64,000 nt of DNA from positions 124,001-188,000 of the forward strand of contig NZ_QOVY01000002.1 in NCBI RefSeq assembly GCF_003932955.1, written 5' to 3'. Of this stretch, positions 9,051 to 18,686 are shown piece by piece. Position numbers and translations under genes: made by a program. How positions within the stretch are numbered: position 1 is the first letter of the stretch; the number at the start of each line of letters is the position of its first letter. This stretch comes from Chryseobacterium sp. SC28 (lineage in GTDB: Bacteria; Bacteroidota; Bacteroidia; Flavobacteriales; Weeksellaceae). Below the pieces are notes generated by a model. It saw nothing but the letters and a program-made list of their open reading frames with translations. It did no database searches and was not told where the DNA came from.

Positions 9051-10289
9051 TATGAAATTGGCGATGGTGTAAATAATCAGTCCTACCAAACCGCCGACGA
9101 CCGTTCCATTAATACGAATAAATTGCAGATCTTTCCCCACCTCCAACTCCAGTTTTCGGCTGAGTTCTTTGCCTTCCCAATTCCCGACGGTGTTGCTAAT
9201 TAATTCCCCAAAACCTTTGGTGTTTTTCAGAATATATTTGTATGCCGTAACCCGCACCCAATGATCGATTCGGTGCTGAAATGGCTCATCATTTTGGAGG
9301 TTGTCAACCAGCTCGCCGAGATTTTTTTGGATGTATGATTTCAGTTTAGAATTGTTTTCCGTCAATTCAACAATTAACGAAGATTTCAGCGAATGCCAAA
9401 TATCCTCGGCATATTGATTCAGTTTTTCACCATCCAGAAATTCAAGTTTTATGCCTTCAAACTCCGATTCCCATTTTGGTTCATCTTTCAATTCTTTGGA
9501 AAATTCAAAAATCTTTTGGGTGATTTCGGTTCTCAGAGGATGGTTTAGGTCTTCTTCCACTTCCCGGAAATAATCGCTGAGACCTTTCGTGATTTTTTCA
9601 GAAATTTTGGAGTCCACCGATTTTGGGATGAAGAAGAAACTTTCCTTCTGCACACGTTCCGTCACCAGTTGCTGATTTTGAAGAATATAGTTTTTAATTT
9701 GCGAACTCAATCCGGTAATCAATCTCTGATGATCATTTTTGTGTAACAGATATTCGATTCCGTTTCCTATGATGGCATTGAGTTTTATGGATTGCGACAT
9801 TTCTTGCGCTTTATTCGTAATGAATTTCACCACAGCGTCGTCGTCCAGTTTTTGAAGAATATCCATTAAAATAGAAGACAGCTCGGAGATCAAAAGGTTT
9901 TGATTTCGTTCCTTTGAAAGCCAATCGCCCAAATAAGCCGAAACTTTTAGTTTTTGAATATAAGGTCGGATATTTTGAGGCGAAAGAAAATTCTCCACCA
10001 CGAAGTTGCCCAGATTATCGCCGATTTTTTCTTTGCTGTTTTCGATCAGATTTGTATGTGGTATTTGGATTCCCAAAGGATAATGAAAAAGCGCCGTCAC
10101 GGCAAACCAATCGGCCAAAGCGCCCACCATCGCTGCTTCCGAGAAGGCCCGGATGTATCCGATCCAATGCGAAGGATTTTGTTTTTGCAATACAGTCATC
10201 CCCACAAACACGATCGCCATCAAGATAAATAATCCCGTTGCCAAGCGCTTGTGATTGCGAAGTTGCTTTTTTTTGAGATCATCATTCAT
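9048..10289 (-). CDS. DUF445 family membrane protein
   Basis: A 413-residue protein with a hydrophobic segment near the N-terminus (about 17-33, GLFILMAIVFVGMTVL), then the conserved DUF445 stretch SEAAMVGALADWFAVTALFHYPLG and IPHTNLIENSKEKIGDNLG, a long helical middle and a C-terminal membrane segment (GGLVGLIIYTIANFI). Family members are inner membrane proteins of unknown function found widely in bacteria. It is a single gene, convergent with htpG through a shared terminator and divergent from the serine hydrolase. Confidence 0.85.
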   Translation of the reverse strand: MNDDLKKKQLRNHKRLATGLFILMAIVFVGMTVLQKQNPSHWIGYIRAFSEAAMVGALADWFAVTALFHYPLGIQIPHTNLIENSKEKIGDNLGNFVVENFLSPQNIRPYIQKLKVSAYLGDWLSKERNQNLLISELSSILMDILQKLDDDAVVKFITNKAQEMSQSIKLNAIIGNGIEYLLHKNDHQRLITGLSSQIKNYILQNQQLVTERVQKESFFFIPKSVDSKISEKITKGLSDYFREVEEDLNHPLRTEITQKIFEFSKELKDEPKWESEFEGIKLEFLDGEKLNQYAEDIWHSLKSSLIVELTENNSKLKSYIQKNLGELVDNLQNDEPFQHRIDHWVRVTAYKYILKNTKGFGELISNTVGNWEGKELSRKLELEVGKDLQFIRINGTVVGGLVGLIIYTIANFI

Positions 10290-10373
10290 AAAACAAGAAA
10301 ATCGAAAATCATTCCAAACAAATTGATCGATAATTGGGCAAATTAGATTTAATTTTACACTAAAGTATTTCTG

Positions 10374-11519
10374 ATGTTGAAAAAACCTTTGAATATATCG
10401 CTTCTGCTCATAGCAGGAGTTATTCTCGCCGTTTACATTTCCGGCTATCAGTACCTTTTCAAAGGCATCCGATTAACTTATTTGCGCGGAAAAACCAGCT
10501 CGACGATTGACGATGGCAAGTATTTCCCGGCTCGCTCGATTTCCAAAGGAAACCCCAAACCTTGGCCGATTGATAAGGATTACAACAAAATCGCGCTGTC
10601 TCCCCAATTAGAAAAGCATCTAAAGGACACAGAATCTGTTTCTTTTTTGATCATCCGAAATGGGAAGATTTTGCAGGAAAGATATTGGGATGGCTATAAA
10701 AATAACACCGCCAGCAACTCATTCTCAATGGCGAAAACTGTCACCGTCCTCTTGCTTGGAAAGGCCATTGATGATGGTAGAATCGGGAGCCTCGATCAAA
10801 AATTTTCGGAATTCTATCCCGAATTTTCGGAAAAATCGTTTGGGAATGATTTGACCTTGCGAAATCTCGCAACGATGGAATCCGGACTTGATTGGGACGA
10901 AGATTACAAAAATCCGTTCTTGCCCAATGCAGCCGCCTACTACGGATTTTCTTTAGCCGAGGTGGTCTTCCAAAAAAAGATAAAACAACAACCGGGCAAA
11001 AAATTTGAATACCAAAGCGGCGCTACTCAACTATTGGGGTTTGCTGTTGGCAAAGCCGTTGGGATGCCACTTGCCGAGTACGCTTCTGCAAAACTGTGGA
11101 AACCGCTTGGTATGGAACAAGATGCAGATTGGACAACGGACGATCTGGGTGTGGAGAAAGCGTTCTGCTGCATCCACTCCAATGCGCGGGATTTTGCAAA
11201 ACTGGGCTCGCTGCTTTTAAACGGCGGAAAATTTCAGAATATTCCTTTGATTGATGAAAAATTTGTACATCAAATGATTACGCCAACGCAGAACTCAAAC
11301 GGTGTTTACGGAATGGGCGTTTGGATAAATGACGACGCCAAGATTCCCCATTATTATCTTCGGGGGCTTTATGGTCAGTATGTCATCGTAGTTCCCGCTT
11401 TGGATATGATTATCGTGCGATTGGGAAATAAAGAAGGACAAGAAAAGGATGCTAAAAACCGCCCGGCAGAAGTGGAATTCTACATCAACGAAGCCCTGAA
11501 AATGGCGCAGAAATCTTAG
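10374..11519 (+). CDS. Beta-lactamase-class serine hydrolase
   Basis: A 381-residue member of the class C beta-lactamase/penicillin-binding-like family. A hydrophobic N-terminal segment (about 7-25) anchors or exports it. The catalytic SxxK is S118-M-A-K121; the Tyr motif is probably YQS near 211. The later DDLGVEKAFCCIHSNARDFAKLGSLLLNGG is typical of this esterase-like group. It probably acts on an ester or peptide in the periplasm; drug resistance should not be assumed. It overlaps the tail of the convergent TetR gene by 4 nt. Confidence 0.85.
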   Translation: MLKKPLNISLLLIAGVILAVYISGYQYLFKGIRLTYLRGKTSSTIDDGKYFPARSISKGNPKPWPIDKDYNKIALSPQLEKHLKDTESVSFLIIRNGKILQERYWDGYKNNTASNSFSMAKTVTVLLLGKAIDDGRIGSLDQKFSEFYPEFSEKSFGNDLTLRNLATMESGLDWDEDYKNPFLPNAAAYYGFSLAEVVFQKKIKQQPGKKFEYQSGATQLLGFAVGKAVGMPLAEYASAKLWKPLGMEQDADWTTDDLGVEKAFCCIHSNARDFAKLGSLLLNGGKFQNIPLIDEKFVHQMITPTQNSNGVYGMGVWINDDAKIPHYYLRGLYGQYVIVVPALDMIIVRLGNKEGQEKDAKNRPAEVEFYINEALKMAQKS

Positions 11520-12145
11520 TTGGCGTCATAATCCAAAAGTGCAAAAATACTTAGCAGAATACTGTTTCTCAGTTTCTGTTCGGCCTCTTTCATATATTGC
11601 GCATCGGTCGTCGCAGCAATGTAAAGTTCATAAAAATCCCTGTTTCTGATGACGAACAAAGTAGAACCAATAATCATCGTAAAGACGTCTTCGGATTTTG
11701 GTGCGTTATGAAAAACGCCGGAAACAATACCCTTCTTCACCACCTCATCGATCCTCGCCACGCAGATCTGATAAAACTCCAAAAGATCATCTTTCACGTG
11801 ATCCATCATCCGGATATCCTGCGTCACAAAACCGTAAAAATAATTGTACTTGAAAAGGAGAGACAATATAAAATTGACGATTTCCTTCAGCTGCATCTCC
11901 GGTTTCCCGTCTTTGATGGTTTGGGCAAACTCAGAAAAACTTTCTTTGGTTCGTTGCGCACGGAGTTGGTATAGGTAAGACATCATCTTTTCCTTGGATC
12001 CGAAATAGTACGAGATCATCGCCACATTGATGTTGGCTTTGCTACAAATCTCGCGCACCGTAGTAGCATCGAAGCCTTTTTTAGCAATTAATTCTTCTGC
12101 AACATCCAGAATTTTAATCTGTTTCTCGGTAAATTTTTTTCTCAT
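11516..12145 (-). CDS. TetR/AcrR-type transcriptional regulator
   Basis: A 209-residue regulator. The N-terminal helix-turn-helix is clear (residues about 8-55: KILDVAEELIAKKGFDATTVREICSKANINVAMISYYFGSKEKM). The C-terminal half is the variable ligand-binding and dimerisation domain. TetR proteins usually repress their own gene or a neighbour; the serine hydrolase is convergent rather than divergent, so the target is not obvious. Normal length and no defects. Confidence 0.9.
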   Translation of the reverse strand: MRKKFTEKQIKILDVAEELIAKKGFDATTVREICSKANINVAMISYYFGSKEKMMSYLYQLRAQRTKESFSEFAQTIKDGKPEMQLKEIVNFILSLLFKYNYFYGFVTQDIRMMDHVKDDLLEFYQICVARIDEVVKKGIVSGVFHNAPKSEDVFTMIIGSTLFVIRNRDFYELYIAATTDAQYMKEAEQKLRNSILLSIFALLDYDAN

Positions 12146-12317
12146 GGATTAGGAAAAATCTTTGTAAAAGTAGCAAATTCTTTGATTACTTAGAATAAAT
12201 TCGATGTTCAATTTTATTGCCGACCTACGCAAACTCGGGCATTGCACTTTCTCCCAAATATTTAGCTTTGAAATGATGATGATCGTTTCCTTATCGGGTT
12301 GAAAAAGTTTAATTCCT

Positions 12318-12325
12318 TATCTTTG
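12318..12325 (+). promoter_or_regulatory. TAnnTTTG -7 box abutting the tatD start codon
   Basis: TATCTTTG ends 3 nt before the ATG at 12329. A TTG 16 nt upstream (12299-12301) could be the -33 element. Initiation would fall at or just inside the start codon, suggesting a leaderless mRNA, and this rules out the TTG at 12299 as a start codon. Confidence 0.5.
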
Positions 12326-12328
12326 AGT

Positions 12329-12952
12329 ATGGATTTGCTGGATTTTCACCATCATCAACTCGGTAGAAGCGGAATTTATAATTTAGGTTTGGATGAAGAA
12401 ATTCCAAATGCCAAATTTTCCGCAGGGTTGCATCCAAAAGACATCAGCAAAAACTGGAGATCCGATTTCGAAAAAATCAAAATCACTTCTCTTTCCGCAA
12501 ACTGCATTGCCATCGGCGAATGTGGGTTAGACAGCAATGTTGCCGTCGATAATGAACTTCAAAATGAAGTTTTCGCCGCACATATTTCTTGGGCGGAAAC
12601 CGTCAGAAAACCGATCATCATCCATTGTGTCAGGAGATTTTCGCAGATTTTGCATTACAAAAATGCGAAGATTCCCTTAGTTGTTCATGGGTTTAATAAA
12701 AAAGAGAATATTGCGCGGGAACTTTTGGAGGTGGGCTTCTATCTCAGTTTTGGATATGCGGCTTTAGAAAACTTATCTTTGCAAAATATCATTAAAAATA
12801 TGCCTATTCAAAAACTCTTTCTGGAAACGGACGATTCCGATTTTGAGATCATTAAGCTTTATGAAAAAGTGTCTGAGATTAAGTCTATATCTATGGAAAA
12901 TCTGAAAAATCAAATGTGGGAAAATTTAAATCATATTATTGAGAATGGATAA
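12329..12952 (+). CDS. TatD family metal-dependent hydrolase
   Basis: A 207-residue TIM-barrel hydrolase. Metal ligands sit in DFHHHQ at the N-terminus and in GECGLD (about 68-73); PIIIHCVRRF, VVHGFN and FLETDDSDF supply later ligands in the order seen in TatD proteins. These enzymes are 3'-5' DNases or related phosphoesterases; the exact substrate is unknown. It is shorter than E. coli TatD (about 260 residues). First gene of a compact operon: its stop overlaps the tcdA start within ATGGATAA. Confidence 0.85.
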   Translation: MDLLDFHHHQLGRSGIYNLGLDEEIPNAKFSAGLHPKDISKNWRSDFEKIKITSLSANCIAIGECGLDSNVAVDNELQNEVFAAHISWAETVRKPIIIHCVRRFSQILHYKNAKIPLVVHGFNKKENIARELLEVGFYLSFGYAALENLSLQNIIKNMPIQKLFLETDDSDFEIIKLYEKVSEIKSISMENLKNQMWENLNHIIENG

Positions 12953-13670
12953 ATTTTGGCTGGAACGCACCGAATTGCTAATCAAAAGGGAGGGCATTGA
13001 AAAACTTCAAAACGCTAAAGTCCTGGTAGTTGGCTTAGGTGGTGTAGGATCTTTCGCAGCAGAATTTCTGGCGAGGGCTGGCGTGGGAAAAATGGTGATC
13101 GCAGACGGTGACGTTGTAGATATTACCAATATCAACAGGCAATTGCCTGCTTTGCATTCTACGATTGGGAAGCATAAAGTGGACGTGGTGGGAGACCGCT
13201 TGATGGACATTAATCCGCAACTTGAGCTGACAAAAATCAATGATTTTTTGGAACCGGAAAGAATGGAAGAACTTATAAAATCGGAAAAATTTGATTTCGT
13301 GCTGGATTGTATCGATTCTCTAACTCCAAAATTGGCTTTAATTATCGCTTGCAGAAGGACCAAAACCAAACTGGTCTCCTCGATGGGCGCCGGCGGAAAG
13401 ACCGATCCCAGCAAAGTTTTGGTGCGCGATATTCACAAGACCCACAATTGTCTGTTGGCAAAACAAGTGCGAAAACGGCTGAAGGAAGAAAAAATCGATA
13501 AAGGTGTCCGATGTGTTTTCTCAACAGAATTGCAAGATGAAGAGAGCCTGAAAATGACCGATGGTGCTAATTTTAAACGTTCTTTTTATGGAACAATCAG
13601 TTTTATGCCGGCGCTTTTCGGATTATATGCTTCGGCGGAGGCTATCAATTATTTAATGGGAAAAGAATAA
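12945..13670 (+). CDS. tcdA: tRNA threonylcarbamoyladenosine dehydratase (ThiF/HesA fold)
   Basis: A 241-residue E1-like enzyme. The nucleotide-binding loop is GLGGVGSFAAEFLARAG, followed by ADGDVVDITNINRQ, the adenylation signature. YgdL/TcdA members cyclise t6A37 in tRNA to ct6A using ATP. The C-terminal half (SSMGAGGKTDPSKV, FYGTISFMPALFGLYAS) fits this subgroup rather than ThiF or MoeB because no Cys-X-X-Cys zinc pairs are visible. ATG at 12945 overlaps the tatD stop by 8 nt, implying translational coupling; rnpA follows after 8 nt. Confidence 0.9.
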   Translation: MDKFWLERTELLIKREGIEKLQNAKVLVVGLGGVGSFAAEFLARAGVGKMVIADGDVVDITNINRQLPALHSTIGKHKVDVVGDRLMDINPQLELTKINDFLEPERMEELIKSEKFDFVLDCIDSLTPKLALIIACRRTKTKLVSSMGAGGKTDPSKVLVRDIHKTHNCLLAKQVRKRLKEEKIDKGVRCVFSTELQDEESLKMTDGANFKRSFYGTISFMPALFGLYASAEAINYLMGKE

Positions 13671-13678
13671 TTTTCCGA

Positions 13679-14059
13679 ATGATGAAAAACACCTTCCCCT
13701 CGCACGAAAAGCTGAAAAGAAAAGCAGAAATCGACCATCTTTTTAAGAAAGGGAAGTGGCTGACGGTGGACAATATCCGGGTGATTCACATTAAATCTGG
13801 TGAAAGTTTTTCCGTTCCCAATCATCGAGTTGGCGTTTCGGTGGGTAAGAAATTTTTCAAAAGGGCGGTGGACAGGAATCGCATCAAACGCTTGCTGAGA
13901 GAAGCTTACAGACTAAATAAGGCGACCTATCTGGAGGCGTTTGGCGATCAATCGATGGCGATGATTTTCTGGGCTTCTAAAGAAATGCCTGAAAGTTACG
14001 CCGCAGTCGAAGCTGAATTTTTGAAACTTTGCAGGAAGAAATCGGATATATCTTGCTAA
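13679..14059 (+). CDS. rnpA: Ribonuclease P protein component
   Basis: A 126-residue basic protein with the RNase P protein signature KFFKRAVDRNRIKRLLREAYR (RNR motif), which contacts the RNA subunit and the 5' leader of precursor tRNA. Start is MMKNTFPSHEKLKRK; the first or second Met could be used. It is the third gene of the tatD-tcdA-rnpA operon, unlike the usual rpmH-rnpA linkage of many bacteria. A strong terminator follows 32 nt after the stop. Confidence 0.95.
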   Translation: MMKNTFPSHEKLKRKAEIDHLFKKGKWLTVDNIRVIHIKSGESFSVPNHRVGVSVGKKFFKRAVDRNRIKRLLREAYRLNKATYLEAFGDQSMAMIFWASKEMPESYAAVEAEFLKLCRKKSDISC

Positions 14060-14090
14060 GTGCATAAGACAGAGACTACTTTTCTAACAA

Positions 14091-14116
14091 AAAGACCGCG
14101 AATTGCGGTCTTTTAT
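14091..14116. terminator. Bidirectional intrinsic terminator
   Basis: AAAGACCGC and GCGGTCTTT pair across a 5 nt loop, with T residues after and A residues before. It separates the convergent rnpA operon and the DUF5689 gene. Confidence 0.88.
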
Positions 14117-14143
14117 ATTTGTGTTAATAATGTTTGCGGCCAA

Positions 14144-15568
14144 TTAGTTGACCACGATATCGTCAATTTGCATTGTTGTGGTAACCCCGTTGCCCGCGCC
14201 TTCGTATTTGAAAACTATAAATCCGTTTCCGGTAAGCGTTGCAGGCAGATTATAAGTTCCCGCTGAGGTCAGAACGCCATATCCTGAAGTTGGTGTTTTA
14301 GGAATGGTAAAGTTGGAAGTAATATCGGTAAGCGTTGCTTCAGAAATATTTCCTCCGACTGTATAATTCGTGGTGGTATAGACCTTCAATGCATCGCCAT
14401 TATAGTATCCGACATTCACTCTGAAAGCTAAGGTATTGGCGGCGGTAAAATCCACAGGAACTATAAAATACGTTTGGAAAGATCCGGTTCCTGCATTTGC
14501 AGACATCTGGATGTACTTATTGCTGCTGAAAGTTTTCAGTTGCCAATATCTGTTGCCCACCAAGGGGTCGTTCACATACTTAGGGAAGGTATCGGTATCC
14601 ACGGAATAGCTTTCAAAATTTTCTGAAAAGCTTCCCAAATATGAAATTGCTGTTCCACCTTTAGGCGGTGCGGCATCCGGTTTTATATATCTTGGATTAT
14701 CAAATTTGACATCGGTAAGGCTTCTGATCAGCATTTGGTAGCTGGAATTGTATTTGCTTACTACGAAGGTCAGATTGCCATTTCCTGTTGGCAACAAATT
14801 GGCTCCAAAACTAGCATATCCCGAATTTCTTAGGACGGACGTAGCGCCTGATTTGTCTTCAATACCTCTGTCTGTATCTTGGCCTACCCCTGCAATGTAA
14901 TTAATGTAGGTGGTTGGTTGCGGCAGAACGACTTCATCTACAAACTGCACATCATCCACGGTTACCAAAGTATTAATATATTTGGCGGCCTTAGCTTCAT
15001 TAAGATTGGCAAGCTTTGTAGGAACAATCTGTGCGACATCCATTTTGTTGCCGTTGCAAACGCCTGCGAGATATCTTGTCAAAAGAACGCTTGGGATTCT
15101 TCCTATAGCATACGTTGGGTCTATCGAGCCTATTTTAATCGTACCCCTGTCCAATCCCAAGACCAAGCCGTTAGCTTTGATCCGGATGTGGGCTCCCACA
15201 GGGAAATCCGCATAGTTAGAAGCTTTATCGACTTCCATTTGTAATCCAACCGTTGGGTTTTCCGGTTTATCCTGAAAAGAGATTGTCTTGTAAAAGTTAC
15301 CGTTTTCGTCGGACGAAACAACATAGGCATCAAAAATTACCGGTGCTCCATCTGCAGGAACTTTATATGTTGCGGCAGAATAACTGGAACCGGATGGGGG
15401 TGGGGGTGCTAAAGCCACAAATTCTGCCATTGTAATGGTGGGCGCATCAAATCTATTGTTGCACAAGACCTCTGGCGTATTCCAGTCATCATCCTTGACG
15501 CACGAAGAAAAGGTGGCTGCCACAAGCGCAGAAAAAATCAATGTTTTGATAGTTGTATATGTTTTCAT
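14144..15568 (-). CDS. DUF5689 domain surface lipoprotein
   Basis: A 474-residue lipoprotein (lipobox ATFSSC, Cys23) whose N-terminal half fits DUF5689 (GAPVIFDAYVVSSDENGNFYKTISFQD, GAHIRIKANGLVLGLDRGTIKIG), an OB-fold-like domain common in Bacteroidota. The C-terminal part (FSENFESYSV and later) looks like a jelly-roll carbohydrate- or ligand-binding module. It is encoded 10 nt after the TonB-dependent receptor, so it is likely its outer-membrane partner in uptake, playing the part SusD plays for SusC. No catalytic motif is visible. Confidence 0.8.
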   Translation of the reverse strand: MKTYTTIKTLIFSALVAATFSSCVKDDDWNTPEVLCNNRFDAPTITMAEFVALAPPPPSGSSYSAATYKVPADGAPVIFDAYVVSSDENGNFYKTISFQDKPENPTVGLQMEVDKASNYADFPVGAHIRIKANGLVLGLDRGTIKIGSIDPTYAIGRIPSVLLTRYLAGVCNGNKMDVAQIVPTKLANLNEAKAAKYINTLVTVDDVQFVDEVVLPQPTTYINYIAGVGQDTDRGIEDKSGATSVLRNSGYASFGANLLPTGNGNLTFVVSKYNSSYQMLIRSLTDVKFDNPRYIKPDAAPPKGGTAISYLGSFSENFESYSVDTDTFPKYVNDPLVGNRYWQLKTFSSNKYIQMSANAGTGSFQTYFIVPVDFTAANTLAFRVNVGYYNGDALKVYTTTNYTVGGNISEATLTDITSNFTIPKTPTSGYGVLTSAGTYNLPATLTGNGFIVFKYEGAGNGVTTTMQIDDIVVN

Positions 15569-15578
15569 TTTTTTTGGT

Positions 15579-18458
15579 TTAAAATCTTACTTGTAAATTT
15601 ATGAAATAGGAACGTCCTTGAGTATACCAATATTTAGGACCGAATAATGTTTGACTTCTGTTAAAATCTTCTTGGAAACCGTCGAACTTCACATTTCTTG
15701 TCTGTTCGAAGCCGCCGGTGATATAATTAGTGTTGTCGAAGATATTATTGACACTTGCCGAGATCAATATATAATATTTGCCCAGCAACCAAGACTTACC
15801 AACATTTGCATTGATAAAATGAGCAGAAGGAAGTTTGTTTGGAGCCAATAGCCTTCTTAGTTCGGCGTCATCCACTCCGGCATAAGGCGTATCGGTATTT
15901 CCGTTTTGTACAAAACTTTGCGACCTCAATAGCGGAGAAGGATCTAGATAATTATTATCCAAGTAGTTCCAGTTTGCTCCGATCCACCAATATTTCGGAG
16001 AATTATATCTCAAACCTGCCGAGAATGCCATCTGTGGCGTTCCCCCTTGTTTGTAATCCTTTAGAGACGATTTGCCGAAATCCACAAAAGACTGTCCATT
16101 GTCGAACACGCCGATAGCATCGGATGCGAAATAAACTTTCGGATCATTGCGGTACGTGTATTCTCCATAGCTGGCGACGCCTTGGAACGACAGCGTTGGC
16201 AATATTTTAACATCTACGCCAAGTTCTGCACCCAGGTTTCTTTTCTCTACGTTCGACATTACTTGCGTCACAAAAGCACTCTGAATGTATTGTCCGCCCG
16301 TATTGGTGTCGGTAGTTCCACCACTAGTGGAATTGTCTATCTGGATACCATCTGCGAAGAACCGCTGTACATTTGTTTCGTTCTGAGTATCGATTAAAAA
16401 GGCAGAAGCTCTGATTTTGAAAAATGGAGAATTGATCACATAGCTCAAGTCGTTTGCATTGACCACCGTATTTTTGATATTCGGCGCCACGGCCGCATTA
16501 AGTCTTGGGTTGATGAAAAGATCCTCCAAAAAAGGCGCTTGCGAAAAGAACGCACCGTTATAAATCAGGAAGTTTCTTCCGTTGATTTTGTAAATGATTT
16601 GACCTTTCAACCCAAAGTTCCAGAATTCATAATCTTTGCTTTTCCCGAAAGAACTATCATATAAATAATGTTTGAATAAGCCTTCCCTGTTAGAGGTGGA
16701 ATAAGCTGCAAGAGCAGAGACAAAGACATCGAATTTGCCTTCGGAGAATTTGAAACCGGGATTTACCTTCACTTCCTGTCTGCGGAAGATGTAATTATAA
16801 AGCACTCTGTCGCCTTCTTTTTTAGCTACGTTCGCTTCCCCTTCATTATATAACGCTGAGGTTCCGGGATTATTAGTTGCCGCAAAAGGATCTTTATTCA
16901 GAACAAAATCGGCACCTAAAAGATCATTGACCTCTCTGTACAAGTCCGACCGGTAATTCTGATAAGAAATGTTCAATAAAAAACGGGTCTTATCGGTAAA
17001 ATTATAGGTATAATGGGTTGCGGCATTCCAGATCTTGTCATCGCTCACGTCGTCTACAAGATAGTACAATGCTCTTTTTCCGGTGGCGCCATATTGGGTA
17101 ATAGGTGCCTGCCCCAAATTAGCCGCATACAGCTTGTCCCAATTAATCTGGGTGACAGTAGGGTCTCCATTTTCCCACGCCGTTTTCGAGGTTTGATAGG
17201 CATCGCCCGCGGCGAGATAACTATCGGTGGCGGGATCCCAGACAAATGCTTCCGGATTTAATGAGCCGAAATAGCTGGGTAAGTTTCTGTAATAGGTAGG
17301 AGAAGGATTGGGAACGCTCTGCCAATCAAGCCGCGAGCCCCTGTCTTTTCCAAACTGATATGAGACCGACGTCCATAGATTGGAGTTCTTGTTGATTTTT
17401 AAGAAATCCTGCAATTGGAGAAGCGGCTGAAAGCCTTTTTTGACCCTTTCGCTTCTCTTATCTCCATTTTGCCAGCCCCAATATGAATTATAGTGAACGC
17501 CTCTGTAATCATAAACCTCCTGCGTGCTGGGACTGGAGGTAGATCTCCGGTAAGGCGAAGCAAAAGCGTTGAATGTGATGGTGTGATTGCTGCTGATTTT
17601 TTTCTCGATTCCTAAATAAGTGCCATAAGCATCATAAAAAGTTCCTTCCTGAATGCCCTCTTCTGCCCATCTTTTGGCGCCCATCAGTGTAAATGCCCAT
17701 CCGCTTCTCGACATTCCGGAAGAATAGCGCAAAGAAACCCTCTGGCGGTAATTTCTGTTGGTGACAGAGTAAACAGCTTGAAACCCTTTTCGGTAATCGC
17801 TGGCTTTTGTATTTTTGTAAATAACACCACTGGCTCCGCCGAAAGCATATTCGGAGGGCGAATGGTTGGCTGCTATTTCCGGATATCTCACGATCTCATT
17901 GAGACCGCCCCAATTAGAAAAATCGACATTTCCATTGTCGGATTTCACCATAGAGACGCCGTTCATTATGTTTTCGGAGGTTCTGCCGTCAACACCTCTC
18001 GGCCGGAACCAATAGGCACCAAGATCAAAGCTGGCGATTCTGCTGAAAACATCTTGAGAGGATTGCAAAAGACCGACGGTTGAGGTTTGGCTTGCTTCTT
18101 CATCGTCGTCGTTATCGAGGATCGCAAGACCCTGTTCTGCACCTATCAGAGCGGGATACAGCGTAATGACGCCCAGGTCTTTTCTTTTTTCGGTAGTAAT
18201 ATCAAATTCCAAAGTTTTGGTCTCGAAATTGGGTTTTGATACCACAATCTGATAATGGCCGGATTTCAGATCTACAAACTGGAAATATCCAATCTTGTCT
18301 GCCGTAACACCATTACCTTCTCCTTTCAGATCTACTTGCGCTTGCTCCACGGGCTTGCCGTTGGCATCTTTCAAATAAGCAAAAACCGTGGTCTGTGCAT
18401 AATAAAAGGAGGCCGGAAGCATTGTAAATAAGGAGATTAATGACAGTTTTTTAATCAT
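15579..18458 (-). CDS. TonB-dependent outer membrane receptor
   Basis: A 959-residue outer membrane transporter. A signal peptide (1 to about 21) is followed by a carboxypeptidase-regulatory-like beta-sandwich (about 25-95, YLKDANGKPVEQAQVDLKGEG), a plug domain (SRIASFDLGAYWFRPRGVDGRTSENIMNGV, with EYAFGGASGVIYKNT) and a 22-strand-type barrel ending in an aromatic residue (INLQVRF). An acidic stretch (DNDDDEEAS) joins sandwich and plug. It shares a transcript with the DUF5689 lipoprotein and faces a divergent secreted nuclease, which suggests uptake of nucleic-acid breakdown products or phosphate, but the ligand is inferred only from context. Confidence 0.88.
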   Translation of the reverse strand: MIKKLSLISLFTMLPASFYYAQTTVFAYLKDANGKPVEQAQVDLKGEGNGVTADKIGYFQFVDLKSGHYQIVVSKPNFETKTLEFDITTEKRKDLGVITLYPALIGAEQGLAILDNDDDEEASQTSTVGLLQSSQDVFSRIASFDLGAYWFRPRGVDGRTSENIMNGVSMVKSDNGNVDFSNWGGLNEIVRYPEIAANHSPSEYAFGGASGVIYKNTKASDYRKGFQAVYSVTNRNYRQRVSLRYSSGMSRSGWAFTLMGAKRWAEEGIQEGTFYDAYGTYLGIEKKISSNHTITFNAFASPYRRSTSSPSTQEVYDYRGVHYNSYWGWQNGDKRSERVKKGFQPLLQLQDFLKINKNSNLWTSVSYQFGKDRGSRLDWQSVPNPSPTYYRNLPSYFGSLNPEAFVWDPATDSYLAAGDAYQTSKTAWENGDPTVTQINWDKLYAANLGQAPITQYGATGKRALYYLVDDVSDDKIWNAATHYTYNFTDKTRFLLNISYQNYRSDLYREVNDLLGADFVLNKDPFAATNNPGTSALYNEGEANVAKKEGDRVLYNYIFRRQEVKVNPGFKFSEGKFDVFVSALAAYSTSNREGLFKHYLYDSSFGKSKDYEFWNFGLKGQIIYKINGRNFLIYNGAFFSQAPFLEDLFINPRLNAAVAPNIKNTVVNANDLSYVINSPFFKIRASAFLIDTQNETNVQRFFADGIQIDNSTSGGTTDTNTGGQYIQSAFVTQVMSNVEKRNLGAELGVDVKILPTLSFQGVASYGEYTYRNDPKVYFASDAIGVFDNGQSFVDFGKSSLKDYKQGGTPQMAFSAGLRYNSPKYWWIGANWNYLDNNYLDPSPLLRSQSFVQNGNTDTPYAGVDDAELRRLLAPNKLPSAHFINANVGKSWLLGKYYILISASVNNIFDNTNYITGGFEQTRNVKFDGFQEDFNRSQTLFGPKYWYTQGRSYFINLQVRF

Positions 18459-18630
18459 AAAATCAATTAGGTTTATTTGCTCTTTTTTCTAATATTCAAT
18501 CCATTACAGACGGAACGCAAATGTAAATAAAATTTCCATAATTAGAACTTTTTAACATTTTATTTATTTTAACAAATTGTCAATTATTTTGCAGCATCAT
18601 TTACAAATCACAAAAACTTGATATTTTTAT

Positions 18631-18660
18631 TTTGCAACAGACCAAAAAAAATTACTTTTG
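18631..18660 (+). promoter_or_regulatory. Strong Bacteroidota promoter of the EEP nuclease gene
   Basis: TTTG at 18631-18634, 18 nt spacer, TACTTTTG at 18653-18660. Both boxes match fully. Initiation near 18666 gives a leader of about 20 nt before ATG 18687 and excludes the upstream in-frame start at 18618. Confidence 0.7.
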
Positions 18661-18686
18661 TAGCCTTAGAAATTTTATTTTACTTT

